Source: Streptomyces chartreusis NRRL 3882
GTDB lineage: Bacteria > Actinomycetota > Actinomycetes > Streptomycetales > Streptomycetaceae
NCBI RefSeq assembly: GCF_900236475.1
Contig: NZ_LT963352.1
Location: 930,001-994,000 of the forward strand
Direction: 5' to 3'
DNA: 64,000 nucleotides
The notes below the pieces were generated by a model. That model made no database searches. It was not told the DNA's origin and worked only from the letters and a program-made list of their open reading frames with translations. Shown piece after piece: positions 27,050-35,576 of this stretch. The position numbers were made by a program, and so were the translations under genes. How positions within the stretch are numbered: the stretch's first letter is position 1; every line of letters starts with the position of its first letter.

Positions 27050-28264
27050 ATGTCACTGACGATTGAATCTCCAGGGGAAGCCCAGCTCGACGGGACACCT
27101 GACCCCCGCGAATCCATGCGCGTCCTGCCCCGCTTCCTCCAGTACCCGCTGACGGTATTCACGGGAAAGCCGTTACGCGGACAGCGGCCCTTCCGGTGGT
27201 GGACCCCTGAGTACCATCTCGCGCAGGCATTCCTCGCCCCCGTTCTGGGTGTTGCCCTCGGCGCAGCCGCGTGGAACGCATCCGGATGGTGGCTTCTGCT
27301 GCTCCTGCCCAGCTGGGCCATCACACTCCACGGCATGCGCAACCTGCGCATGCTGATATTTCACCAGTGTTCCCACCGGAACATGTTCCGGCGGCGCAAG
27401 CTGGACACGGCCATCGGCGCTGCCATTTCGAGCCTGCTGATCGTTCAGCATTACCAGCGTTACAGCAAGGAGCATGTGAGTGACCACCACGCGGCACACC
27501 ACATGACGCTGCGCGATCCCACTGTCCAGGCGTTTCTGATCACCCTCGACCTGCACCCCGGTATGACGCGTCGCCAGATGTACCGGCGGGTCGTCGGTAA
27601 GGCGTGCTCGCCGCTCTTCCACGCCGCGTTCGCATGGGGTCGGGCTCGGTCCTTCTGGCACGGCTCGATGCTGGGTGAGAAGGTCACCGCAGTCGTGCTC
27701 TACGGGGGCACCGTGGCGGCCACCGTGGCGACCGGCGCTTGGTTGGCGTTCCTGGTGATCTGGTGTGTTCCGCTCATCCCGCTCTTCCAGCTCAGCAACA
27801 TGACCCGCCTGTGCTGCAAGCACACCTTTCCCGCCCCTGGTGTCGAGGTGAAGCGCGGGAGGGAGTACTTCGGTTCCCTCACCAACGCCGTGTTCCTCGG
27901 TGAAGCGGCGCCGGCCCCAGGCCTGGGTCTGCTGCCGGGGGCCCGCGCCTGGGCGAGGTGGACGCTGCGGATGGCCTTCCTGCACGCCCCCATCCGGTTC
28001 TGCGTGATCACGGCGGACACGCCCACACACGATTTCCACCACAGGTATCCGTCGCACAAGGATTGGGCGAACTACCTTTTCACCCGCCAGGAAGACATCG
28101 AAAAGGGAAGCCCCGGCTGGCCTCCCTACACCAGCGCATGGGGCCTCAAACAGGCCATCGACCTGGTCTTCGACTCCCTTTCGCAAGCGGACCCGAATGA
28201 ATTCGACGTCAGCCGCATCCGTGACGTCAGCAAGCGAGAGCTCTTCGCCGCCTTCGACGACTGA
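27050..28264 (+). CDS. membrane fatty-acid desaturase/hydroxylase-like diiron enzyme
   Basis: A 404-residue integral membrane protein with three histidine boxes: H105-x3-H109 (HQCSH), H142/H146/H147/H150 and H327/H330/H331. Hydrophobic segments at about 60-95, 120-133 and 212-247 fit the desaturase / alkane hydroxylase topology. Such enzymes use O2 and electrons from a ferredoxin; one is encoded at 19791. In this context it may desaturate, acetylenate or hydroxylate a side chain. Codon 42 (Leu) is TTA. AGGAGA eight bases upstream selects ATG 27050 over ATG 27026. The stop is 20 bases from the convergent regulator. Confidence 0.85.
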   Translation: MSLTIESPGEAQLDGTPDPRESMRVLPRFLQYPLTVFTGKPLRGQRPFRWWTPEYHLAQAFLAPVLGVALGAAAWNASGWWLLLLLPSWAITLHGMRNLRMLIFHQCSHRNMFRRRKLDTAIGAAISSLLIVQHYQRYSKEHVSDHHAAHHMTLRDPTVQAFLITLDLHPGMTRRQMYRRVVGKACSPLFHAAFAWGRARSFWHGSMLGEKVTAVVLYGGTVAATVATGAWLAFLVIWCVPLIPLFQLSNMTRLCCKHTFPAPGVEVKRGREYFGSLTNAVFLGEAAPAPGLGLLPGARAWARWTLRMAFLHAPIRFCVITADTPTHDFHHRYPSHKDWANYLFTRQEDIEKGSPGWPPYTSAWGLKQAIDLVFDSLSQADPNEFDVSRIRDVSKRELFAAFDD

Positions 28265-28284
28265 TCGGCGCCCGCCGGGGCGGC

Positions 28285-29358
28285 CTACGCGTCGCCCTCG
28301 TCCGGCTCGTCGGTCTCGTCCGGCTCTTCGGACTCGGCCGCGGTCACCGACGGCGGGACCGCGTCGCCGTACTGGTGCAGCAGATAGCCGGCGTGGACGC
28401 GGCTCCGCGCGCCGATGCGTTCCATGATCTTGGCGATGTGACGCTGACAGGTCCGGACCGACATGCCCATACGACGGGCGATCACCTTGTCCGGCTCACC
28501 GAGGACGAGGAGGCGGATGATGTCCTCCTTCGTCTTGTCGGAGGTGTGGATTGCCTGGTCGCGTCCGCGGTTGACGGGGAACGGCTCGCCCTGTCCCCAC
28601 AGGAGCTGGAACGCCGACACCAGGAACGCCACCACGCTGGGCTCCCGGATCACCAGCGCGCCGCCCGGGTTGCCCTTCTGCTCGATCACCGCGATCTCGT
28701 CGTCGAAGGCGATCATCCGCATGAACCCGTCGCCCAGCGTGCGCACTTCGGCTCCGAGCCGCGTGGTCATCTCGACGTAGGCGACGGTGCTCTCGCTGAA
28801 CTGCGCGGTGTGCTGGTACAGCGTCCGCATCCGCACGCCCCGGCGCAGCAGGGCCTCGTCGCGGGTGATGGCCTCGCGCAGCACTTCCTCGTTGCGGCCG
28901 CCGCCCGGCTGGGAGCTGAGCACCTCGGACCGGGCCTCGGCGGCGAACCGGTTGAGCTGCTCGCGCACGGCCGCGACGTCGTGCAGCTGCTCGAACAGCG
29001 GCCGTCGCAGGCGGCGTTCGAGGCCGCTGTCGTACACCGGGGAGAGGGTGTCGCGCAGCCGGTCCGCAGCGGCCCGCAGCAGTAAGGCGCGGTGCATGAC
29101 GGGCTGGACGAGTTCCTCGGCGGCGGCGTCGGGCGGGGCCGCGACATAGCGGCCCTCGGCGCCCTGCACCGGCAGCAGCAGCCTGCGCCGCTTCAGGCTC
29201 TCGACGGCCGCGGCCAGCTCGGCACCGGAGAAGCCGTCCAGGGGCAGCGACTCGCCGGCCCCTATGTCCGCTTGGCCGACCGCATAGGAATACACGGCGA
29301 GTTCCGGCTCGGTGAGCGGAGACAGGATCGATGAGTCGGGTATGCCGTACGCATCCAC
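28285..29358 (-). CDS. LuxR-type transcriptional regulator
   Basis: A 357-residue protein. The C-terminal helix-turn-helix (about residues 285-335; DKVIARRMGMSVRTCQRHIA followed by KIMERIGA) is LuxR/NarL-like. The N-terminal 250 residues resemble the actinobacterial regulators that combine a winged-helix-like start with a phospholipase-D-like or TrmB-type sensor region. A TTA codon lies in MHRALLL. GTG 29358 is chosen because GGAGGGG lies 9 bases upstream; longer frames run into the divergent promoter. A paralogue lies at 41619-42527. It probably activates block C and perhaps B. The C-terminal tail is very acidic. Confidence 0.88.
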   Translation of the reverse strand: MDAYGIPDSSILSPLTEPELAVYSYAVGQADIGAGESLPLDGFSGAELAAAVESLKRRRLLLPVQGAEGRYVAAPPDAAAEELVQPVMHRALLLRAAADRLRDTLSPVYDSGLERRLRRPLFEQLHDVAAVREQLNRFAAEARSEVLSSQPGGGRNEEVLREAITRDEALLRRGVRMRTLYQHTAQFSESTVAYVEMTTRLGAEVRTLGDGFMRMIAFDDEIAVIEQKGNPGGALVIREPSVVAFLVSAFQLLWGQGEPFPVNRGRDQAIHTSDKTKEDIIRLLVLGEPDKVIARRMGMSVRTCQRHIAKIMERIGARSRVHAGYLLHQYGDAVPPSVTAAESEEPDETDEPDEGDA

Positions 29359-29566
29359 GTTCGTCCACCCCTCCGAATCGGCACCTGCGCAATAAGTATA
29401 CGTACGGTTGATCTTCGATCGGTTCCCGAGGTGCCAGAGTTGGGGACGACTCGCACCACCGGGAATTTCAGGGGACCAGGCAGTCGGGACCAGGTGCGCG
29501 AATCCACGGGATAAACCGAGCATCACGAATGCGTGCAGGTGCCCGACATCCACGAAGGGACGACTC
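29359..29566. promoter_or_regulatory. divergent promoter region
   Basis: 208 bases between the regulator (minus) and the diiron oxidase operon (plus). It includes an AT-rich patch around 29391-29420 with partly symmetric sequence (GTATACGTAC, GATCTTCGATC) that could be a regulator site. No confident -10/-35 pair was identified. Confidence 0.45.
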
Positions 29567-30331
29567 ATGACCGCCACCCGAATGGAGCTGCGTACAGATG
29601 TCGCCGAGAAGCGCGTACTGGACCTCGCGGAATCCGTGTACCGCCACGCGGCTCTGAACAACGCCTTCTACGACCTGTGGCAGTCCACCGAACTGCCCGC
29701 CGACCAGGTGGAGACGGTGGCCCGCAACTTCTACGCGCAGGTCTCCCCCACGGTGAACAGGCTCGCCCTGGTCTTCCTCCGGATGTCGCCGGACGACCTG
29801 GTGGCTCGCGCAGAGACGATCGAGAACCTGAACGACGAGATGGGCGGGGGCGACCCGAAGAAGGTCCACACCGTCCTGCTGAAGAGCTTCTTCTCCGCCC
29901 TGCTGTCCCGCATCCGCGGCCGTCAGGTCGACTTCGACGACATCGACCCCACCGTGCTGCCCGCCACCCAGCGCCTGGTCGACGAGGGCGCGAAGCTCTT
30001 CGGACACGAGAACGTCAAGGTCGGCTGCGGCGCGCTGCTGGCCCAGGAGTGGCACGCCTACGCCCAGCTCGTCCGCCTCTACGAGGGTGCCCGCAACTAC
30101 ATGCACCACTTCGCCCTGGAGGAGTTCCACGAGCACTGCGAGTTCTTCTACCTGCACATCGGCGCGACCGAGAAGGAGCACAAGCTGCACGCGGTCTCCA
30201 GCTCGGCGGCGCTGTGCCGGACCGAGGAGGACCTCGCGGCCCTGGAGCAGGGGTTCACCGGTTACCTGGACCTGCTCGCCGGCTTCTGGAACGAGCTGGC
30301 GGACGCCGTGAGCGCAGAGCCGCGCCCGTGA
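29567..30331 (+). CDS. haem-oxygenase-like diiron oxidase (HDO)
   Basis: A 254-residue all-helical protein of the TenA/HDO fold. Probable metal ligands: Glu91 and His101 in NDEMGGGDPKKVH, Glu161 in LAQEWHAY, and Glu/His residues in the helix around 194-208 (HIGATEKEHKLHA). HDO enzymes include BesC (lysine side-chain cleavage), UndA (decarboxylation to alkenes), SznF and AurF-like N-oxygenases. It is encoded first in a seven-gene chain with a GTGA overlap to an ATP-grasp ligase. A role in oxidative cleavage or N-oxygenation of a free amino acid is likely; which one is open. Confidence 0.82.
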   Translation: MTATRMELRTDVAEKRVLDLAESVYRHAALNNAFYDLWQSTELPADQVETVARNFYAQVSPTVNRLALVFLRMSPDDLVARAETIENLNDEMGGGDPKKVHTVLLKSFFSALLSRIRGRQVDFDDIDPTVLPATQRLVDEGAKLFGHENVKVGCGALLAQEWHAYAQLVRLYEGARNYMHHFALEEFHEHCEFFYLHIGATEKEHKLHAVSSSAALCRTEEDLAALEQGFTGYLDLLAGFWNELADAVSAEPRP

Positions 30332-31602
30332 CCGCCGTCCCCCGTTCCGTCGTCGCCATCGTCGATCCGCTGCGCGCCGGAACCAAGCTGGGTCAGCTCT
30401 TCAACGGCCTGGGGCACCGCTGTGTCGCCGTTCTGACCGAGGAGAGCGACTCGGAGTTCTGGCGGGCCTCCTTCCGCCCGGAGGACTTCCTGCTCACGCT
30501 GCACGAGGCGGACGGCATGGACGCCGTGCTGCGGGGCCTCGGGGAGTACGACGTGGCCTGTGTCGTGCCCGGCGGCGAGTCGGGCGTGGCCCTCGCCGAC
30601 CGGCTGACCCCGCACTTCCCCGGGATCCCGGCGATGGCACCGGGGACCGCCCACGCCCGGCGCGACAAGTACCACATGGCGGAGGCCCTGCTGAGCCGTG
30701 GCCTCGCCGCCATCCCGCACTGCCGTACCTCCGACGCCGCGACCGCCGTGGAGTGGTATCGCACGCGCACCGACGGCCGTGCGGTGGTCAAGCCCCTGGC
30801 CGGCACCTCGGCCGAGGGCGTGCGGTTCTGCGCCTCGGAGGAGGACGTGCGCGGTGCGTTCGCCGAACTGCGCGGTACGGTCAGCCTGTTCGGGCAGGTC
30901 AACGACGAGCTGCTGGTCCAGCAGGACATCGTCCACAGCGGCGGGGTCGAGTACACCGTCAACTCGGTGAGCTCGCGGGGCGAGCACCACGTGACCGATG
31001 TGTGGCGGATGCGGCGGCAGATGGTCGACGCCACCGCCGTGTGCGTGTACTCCGACCTCGTCCACCCGGACGAACCGGAGTACGAACAGCTCGAGTCCTA
31101 TCTGCGGGACGTCCTGTCGGCCCTCGGCGTCGACAACGGCACCGCGCACAGCGAGATCATGCTGACTTCCGGCGGGCCGGTGCTCATCGAGACCGGTGCG
31201 CGTGTCGAGGGCGCCTGCGACCCCGGTGCCGTGCTCACGGTGTGCGGACGCAGCCAGAACTCCCTGCTCCCGCTGAGCTACTTCGACCCCGAGGGCTTCC
31301 GGCACGCGACCCGCCGGCCCCGGCCGGAGCCCCGGCTGCACGCCCGGCACGTCTATCTGCTCAGCCCCGCCGAGGGCAAGGTGGTCCGCCCGCCCGACCT
31401 GAGCGGTATCCGTGCCCTGCCCTCCTTCTACGGCATGGACACGACCCTGGACACCGTTCCCCTCCTCGAACGCACCGTCAATCTGGCGACGTGTCCGGGC
31501 AATCTCTACCTGGTCTCGCCGAGCCGGGAGCGCATCGAGGAGGACTACGCGGCGCTGCGCCGCCTGGAGCCGGACCTGTACTCCGGCATGCTCACCGACT
31601 GA
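30328..31602 (+). CDS. ATP-grasp ligase
   Basis: A 424-residue ATP-grasp protein with VVKPLAGTSAEGVRFC, VQQDIVHSGGVEYTVNSVS and LIETGARVEGA. Its start GTG overlaps the HDO stop by 4 bases. It is a sister of the ligase at 33448-34731: the loop after the ATP lysine, the E-Y-x-V-N-x-V-S segment and the motif E-x-G-A-R are shared. The metal motif is degenerate (VEGA for GG). The neighbouring HDO suggests it ligates the HDO product or protects its precursor, as the ligase of the bes pathway does with glutamate. Confidence 0.85.
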   Translation: MTAVPRSVVAIVDPLRAGTKLGQLFNGLGHRCVAVLTEESDSEFWRASFRPEDFLLTLHEADGMDAVLRGLGEYDVACVVPGGESGVALADRLTPHFPGIPAMAPGTAHARRDKYHMAEALLSRGLAAIPHCRTSDAATAVEWYRTRTDGRAVVKPLAGTSAEGVRFCASEEDVRGAFAELRGTVSLFGQVNDELLVQQDIVHSGGVEYTVNSVSSRGEHHVTDVWRMRRQMVDATAVCVYSDLVHPDEPEYEQLESYLRDVLSALGVDNGTAHSEIMLTSGGPVLIETGARVEGACDPGAVLTVCGRSQNSLLPLSYFDPEGFRHATRRPRPEPRLHARHVYLLSPAEGKVVRPPDLSGIRALPSFYGMDTTLDTVPLLERTVNLATCPGNLYLVSPSRERIEEDYAALRRLEPDLYSGMLTD

Positions 31603-31630
31603 CCCGAGACACGCGGACGAGGAGAGACCT

Positions 31631-32176
31631 GTGGACATCATCACGGCCGTGCTCACACGTCGCAGCGCTTCCGCGCTGGGCGCTCCCGCGCCGGGCGACG
31701 AGGAGTTCCGCTACCTGCTCAAGGGCGCCGCGACCGCGCCCGACCACGGGCGGCTGCGCCCGTGGCGCTGGATCCTGGTGCGCGGCGACGGCCTCACCGC
31801 GGTCGCCGACTGCCTCGCCGACGAGGACCCGGCCGCCGACCGTGAGCAGCTCGTCTCCTCCGTCGTGCGCGCCCCGCTGAAGGCCATGCTGGTCTTCACC
31901 CCGCACGTCGGCCACCGCATCCCGGAGTGGGAACAGCTCGCGGCCGCCAGCACCATGACGTACAGCCTGATGCTCCTGCTGCACGGCCGGGGCTACAGCA
32001 GCAAGTGGCGCACCGGCCGCCTGTGCACCTCCGAGGCCCTGCGGGTCCGGCTGGGGCTGGCCGAGCAGGAACGGCTGCTCGGCGCGCTGGACATCGGCAC
32101 GCCCGACCCGTCGGCGGTGCCGTCGGCGCGGCGTGCGCCCATGGACGTCAGCGACCGTGTCGCGGTCTTCGGCTGA
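31631..32176 (+). CDS. nitroreductase family FMN oxidoreductase
   Basis: A 181-residue protein of the small YdjA-like nitroreductase group. The N-terminal FMN-phosphate motif is RRSASALG, followed by ATAPDHGRLRPWRW and a C-terminal GTPDP segment. It starts at GTG 31631 after GAGGAGAG. Nitroreductase-fold enzymes reduce nitro groups, enoates or quinones and some act as dehydrogenases. Next to an HDO it could act on an N-oxygenated or unsaturated intermediate. Confidence 0.85.
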   Translation: MDIITAVLTRRSASALGAPAPGDEEFRYLLKGAATAPDHGRLRPWRWILVRGDGLTAVADCLADEDPAADREQLVSSVVRAPLKAMLVFTPHVGHRIPEWEQLAAASTMTYSLMLLLHGRGYSSKWRTGRLCTSEALRVRLGLAEQERLLGALDIGTPDPSAVPSARRAPMDVSDRVAVFG

Positions 32177-32189
32177 GCAGCGGCGCCGG

Positions 32190-33446
32190 GTGCCCTGGCG
32201 CCGGGGCGCGCCGGGCGAGCCGGGCGGGGTGGAGCGCTACCGGCGGCTGCTGACGGTGCCCGGTCTGCGCACCACCCTGGTTCTCGGCCTGCTCGTCAAG
32301 CTTCCGGTCATCGCCATCCCGATGGTGCTGTCCCTGCAGGTGTCGCTGGGTCTGGGGCGGAGCCTGAGTTCCGCCGGCGTGGTGACCGGGGCGTGGATGC
32401 TCGGGGTGATGGCGGGCGCGCCGCTGGTGGGGTGGGCCGTCGACCGGGCCGGGCTGCGGCCCGTGCTCGTGCTCAGCGCCGCCGCGCAGGCCGTCTTCTG
32501 GGCGGTGGCGGCCGGGCTGTCCCATCCGGCGCTGGTGGCCGGTGCGCTGGTGTCGGGCGTGCTGCTGGTGCCCGGCTCGACCGTGACCCGGTTCGTGATC
32601 TCCGCCGACGTGCCGCCGGAGCACCAGCAGGCGGGCTTCGCCCTGGACGCGGTGACCAGTCAGCTCTCGTATCTGGCCGGTCCCGCGCTGGGTGCCGTGC
32701 TGGCGACGCAGACGTCCACCACCACCGCCGCGTGGGGCCTGGGGTGTGTGCTGGTGCTCGGTCTCGCCACCTTCGCCGTACGCGCGCGGGCCGGCGAAGC
32801 CGTGCCGGACACCGCGGACGGCGGTCCGGGCACCCGCGCCTCCGCGCCCGGAACGGCCCCGGCCACCGGCAAGACCGAACTCGTCGCGCGCTTGCTGCCC
32901 ATGCTGATCTGCGGCTTCGCGGCCGGGCTGGTGTCCTCCGGGTTCGAGCTGTCCCTGCTCGGCGTGATGCGCGAGCAGGGCGAGGTGCACTGGGTCGGAC
33001 TGCTCATCACGGCCTGCGGGGTGTACGCGGTGGCCGGCGGGGTGCTGTACGGCGCGCTGCCGGCCACGCTGTCACCGGTGGCGCCGGTGCTGCTGCTGGG
33101 GCTGGCCACGGTGCCGCTGGGGCTCGTACCGGACTGGCGGTTCCTGCTCGCCGCCGTTCTGCCGGCGGCGATGCTGTCCGCGGCCTCCTTCGCGGCGACC
33201 GCCACGGCGTGCGGCCGGCTCGCGACGGCACACACCCGTGGTCGCACGGTCGGCCTGTACGGCGCCGTGGTGGCAGGGGGCAATGCCGCGGGCGCCCCGC
33301 TGGCCGGGCTCACGGGCGCGGCGGGCGGCCCGGCCACCGGGTTCCTCGCGGTGGGCTCGACGGCGATCGTCCTCGCGCTGCTGGCGTGGCTCCTGCGCTT
33401 CACACGCGTGTCCTCCCTCCGTCCGCTCGTCTCGCAGGAAGGCTGA
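32190..33446 (+). CDS. MFS transporter (sugar-efflux SetA-like)
   Basis: A polytopic protein of about 418 residues with some 12 hydrophobic segments. The N-terminal layout resembles SetA/sugar efflux-type MFS proteins. The start is uncertain: in-frame GTGs at 32190 and 32229 are both possible and neither has a clear ribosome site; 32229 would put the first membrane segment closer to the N-terminus. It ends one base before the next ligase gene. Probably exports the block C product. Confidence 0.85.
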   Translation: MPWRRGAPGEPGGVERYRRLLTVPGLRTTLVLGLLVKLPVIAIPMVLSLQVSLGLGRSLSSAGVVTGAWMLGVMAGAPLVGWAVDRAGLRPVLVLSAAAQAVFWAVAAGLSHPALVAGALVSGVLLVPGSTVTRFVISADVPPEHQQAGFALDAVTSQLSYLAGPALGAVLATQTSTTTAAWGLGCVLVLGLATFAVRARAGEAVPDTADGGPGTRASAPGTAPATGKTELVARLLPMLICGFAAGLVSSGFELSLLGVMREQGEVHWVGLLITACGVYAVAGGVLYGALPATLSPVAPVLLLGLATVPLGLVPDWRFLLAAVLPAAMLSAASFAATATACGRLATAHTRGRTVGLYGAVVAGGNAAGAPLAGLTGAAGGPATGFLAVGSTAIVLALLAWLLRFTRVSSLRPLVSQEG

Positions 33447-33447
33447 G

Positions 33448-34731
33448 ATGCCCGACTCCCCTCTTGTCGCCGTCGTCGACTCCTATGGACTGTCCAAGGT
33501 GCTGGTCGACGAGTTCCGCAAGCGCGGCACGTCCGTGGTGCGGGTACAGAGCACTCCGGAGGTGCCCGCGGCCTACCGCGGGCCGTTCGACCTGTCGGAC
33601 TACGTGGCGAACATCGTCCACCAGGGCGATCTCACGGCCACGGTGGCGGCCGTCGCGGCGCACTCGCCCACGGCGGTGGTGGCCGGCGGGGAGATCGGTG
33701 TCGAACTGGCCGACGCGCTGAGCGAGGCACTCGGCCTGCCCACCAACGGCACCGCCCTCAGCGCCGCGCGGCGCGACAAGTACGTCATGATCGAGACGAT
33801 CAGACAGGCGGGCGTGACCGGTGCCCGGCAGCGGCTCGTGCGGACCGAACAGGACGTGCGGGAGTGGCACCGGTCCGTCGGCGGCCGGATCGTCGTCAAG
33901 CCGCTGCGGAGCGCGGCCGGCGACGGCATCGCCTTCTGCGACAGCCCGGACGAGTCCGCGGCCGCCGTGGCGCGGATCGTCGGCAGCGAGAACGTCTTCT
34001 CGATGCCCAACACGGCCGCCGTCGCCCAGGAGTACCTGCGCGGCACCGAGTACATGGTGAACACGGTGAGCCGGGACGGCAGGCACCGCGTCTGCGAGAT
34101 CTGGCGCACCACCCGCATCACCGCCAACGGTGTGGCCGACCTGTCGGACACGGTGTACCTCATGCCACGTCACGGCGCGGCGCAGGAGCAACTCACGGCG
34201 TACGCCGGTCAGGTGCTGGACGCGCTCGGCATCCGGCACGGTCCCGCGCACGTCGAGATCAAGCTGACGAACTCCGGGCCGGTCCTGGTGGAAGCCGGCG
34301 CCCGCATCGGCGGCGCCAACCTCCCGCACTACGCGCAGATCGCGCGCGGGCAGTCGCAGCTCGACTGGACGGTCGAGGCGTACCTGCGGCCCGAGCACTT
34401 CCTCGCCCACCACCGCGACGACGACCCGCTGCAGCTGCACTGCGCCTTCGTGGGGCTGGTCTCGCCGTACGCCGGAACGCTCCGCGCCTACCGCGGCCTG
34501 GACGCGCTGCGCGATCTGGAGAGCTTCCACGAGATGCGGGTCGCGGTCACCCCGGGCGGACGCATCCGGCGCACGGTGGACGACCTCAGTTATCCGGCGG
34601 TCGTCGTCCTCATGCACGAGAGCGAGGAGACCGTGCTGCGGGACGCCAACACCATTCGCTACCTGGACGGCCCGTCGTTCTACGACGTGGAGCCCGTCAC
34701 CACACACGACACCGCAGGGGACCGCCGATGA
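33448..34731 (+). CDS. ATP-grasp ligase
   Basis: A 427-residue ATP-grasp protein with IVVKPLRSAAGDGIAFC, AQEYLRGTEYMVNTVS and LVEAGARIGGA. It is the closest paralogue of the 30328 ligase, presumably by duplication, with enough divergence for a different acceptor. AGGAAGG precedes the ATG. Its stop overlaps the methyltransferase start (ATGA). Confidence 0.85.
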   Translation: MPDSPLVAVVDSYGLSKVLVDEFRKRGTSVVRVQSTPEVPAAYRGPFDLSDYVANIVHQGDLTATVAAVAAHSPTAVVAGGEIGVELADALSEALGLPTNGTALSAARRDKYVMIETIRQAGVTGARQRLVRTEQDVREWHRSVGGRIVVKPLRSAAGDGIAFCDSPDESAAAVARIVGSENVFSMPNTAAVAQEYLRGTEYMVNTVSRDGRHRVCEIWRTTRITANGVADLSDTVYLMPRHGAAQEQLTAYAGQVLDALGIRHGPAHVEIKLTNSGPVLVEAGARIGGANLPHYAQIARGQSQLDWTVEAYLRPEHFLAHHRDDDPLQLHCAFVGLVSPYAGTLRAYRGLDALRDLESFHEMRVAVTPGGRIRRTVDDLSYPAVVVLMHESEETVLRDANTIRYLDGPSFYDVEPVTTHDTAGDRR

Positions 34732-35576
34732 CCTCCACCGCCGCACCGACGGCACGCCACTGGGCCGAGCGCTGGGACCGCCAGCAGGAGGCCTTCCTGC
34801 CCGAGCGCGAGGAACAGTTCACCGCGATCATCGACGCCGTCGAGGAGATCAGCGGCCGCCCGGATCCGCTCGTCCTCGACCTCGGATGCGGGCCGGGGTC
34901 CATCGGAGTACGGCTGCTGGCGCGCGTCCCGGACGCGACGGTGGTCTCCGTGGACGCCGACCCGCTGCTGCTGGAACTCGGCCGGGCCGCCCACGGCGGC
35001 GTGCGCGGGCTGCACTTCGTCGACGCCGACCTGCGGTCCCCCGGCTGGGTGGACCGGCTCGGTCTGGAGCGGCAGGCCGACGCCGTGGTGAGCAGCACCG
35101 CGCTGCACTGGCTGGACCCCGCGACGCTGGTCGCGGTCTACACGGCGATGACCAAGGTGCTGCGCCCGGGAGGCATCCTCCTCAACTGCGACGAGCTGGA
35201 ACGGGACCGCGAGGCCTCCCCGGTCCTGTCGCGGCTCGACCGTTCCCTGCTCCGCCGCGAGTACGCCCGCCGCTTCCCGGAGGGACGCGGGGACGGCTGG
35301 TACGAGTGGTGGGAACAGGTACAGGCCGAGCCGGCGTTCGCCGACGCCGTGGCCGAGCGCAGGCGTCGTGGCTACGACGGGGAGAACCACTCGGACCTGT
35401 CCGCCGGGTTCGGCATCCACCTCGACGCGCTCGGGCAGGCCGGGTTCGCGGAGGTCGGCACGATCTGGCAGCGCGGCGAAGTGCGTCTGCTGTGCGGAGT
35501 GACCGACTCGCCCGACAACGCCCTGGCGTTCGACGACCCCGGCACCCACAACCACGCCGCGGGAGCACACCCGTGA
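34728..35576 (+). CDS. SAM-dependent class I methyltransferase
   Basis: A 282-residue methyltransferase. Motif I is VLDLGCGPGSIG (near residue 45), followed by VSVDADP and the HWLD/LRPGG motifs (near 123 and 145). It is coupled by 4-base overlaps on both sides. It likely methylates the product on O, N or carboxylate; the acceptor is not evident. Confidence 0.88.
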   Translation: MTSTAAPTARHWAERWDRQQEAFLPEREEQFTAIIDAVEEISGRPDPLVLDLGCGPGSIGVRLLARVPDATVVSVDADPLLLELGRAAHGGVRGLHFVDADLRSPGWVDRLGLERQADAVVSSTALHWLDPATLVAVYTAMTKVLRPGGILLNCDELERDREASPVLSRLDRSLLRREYARRFPEGRGDGWYEWWEQVQAEPAFADAVAERRRRGYDGENHSDLSAGFGIHLDALGQAGFAEVGTIWQRGEVRLLCGVTDSPDNALAFDDPGTHNHAAGAHP

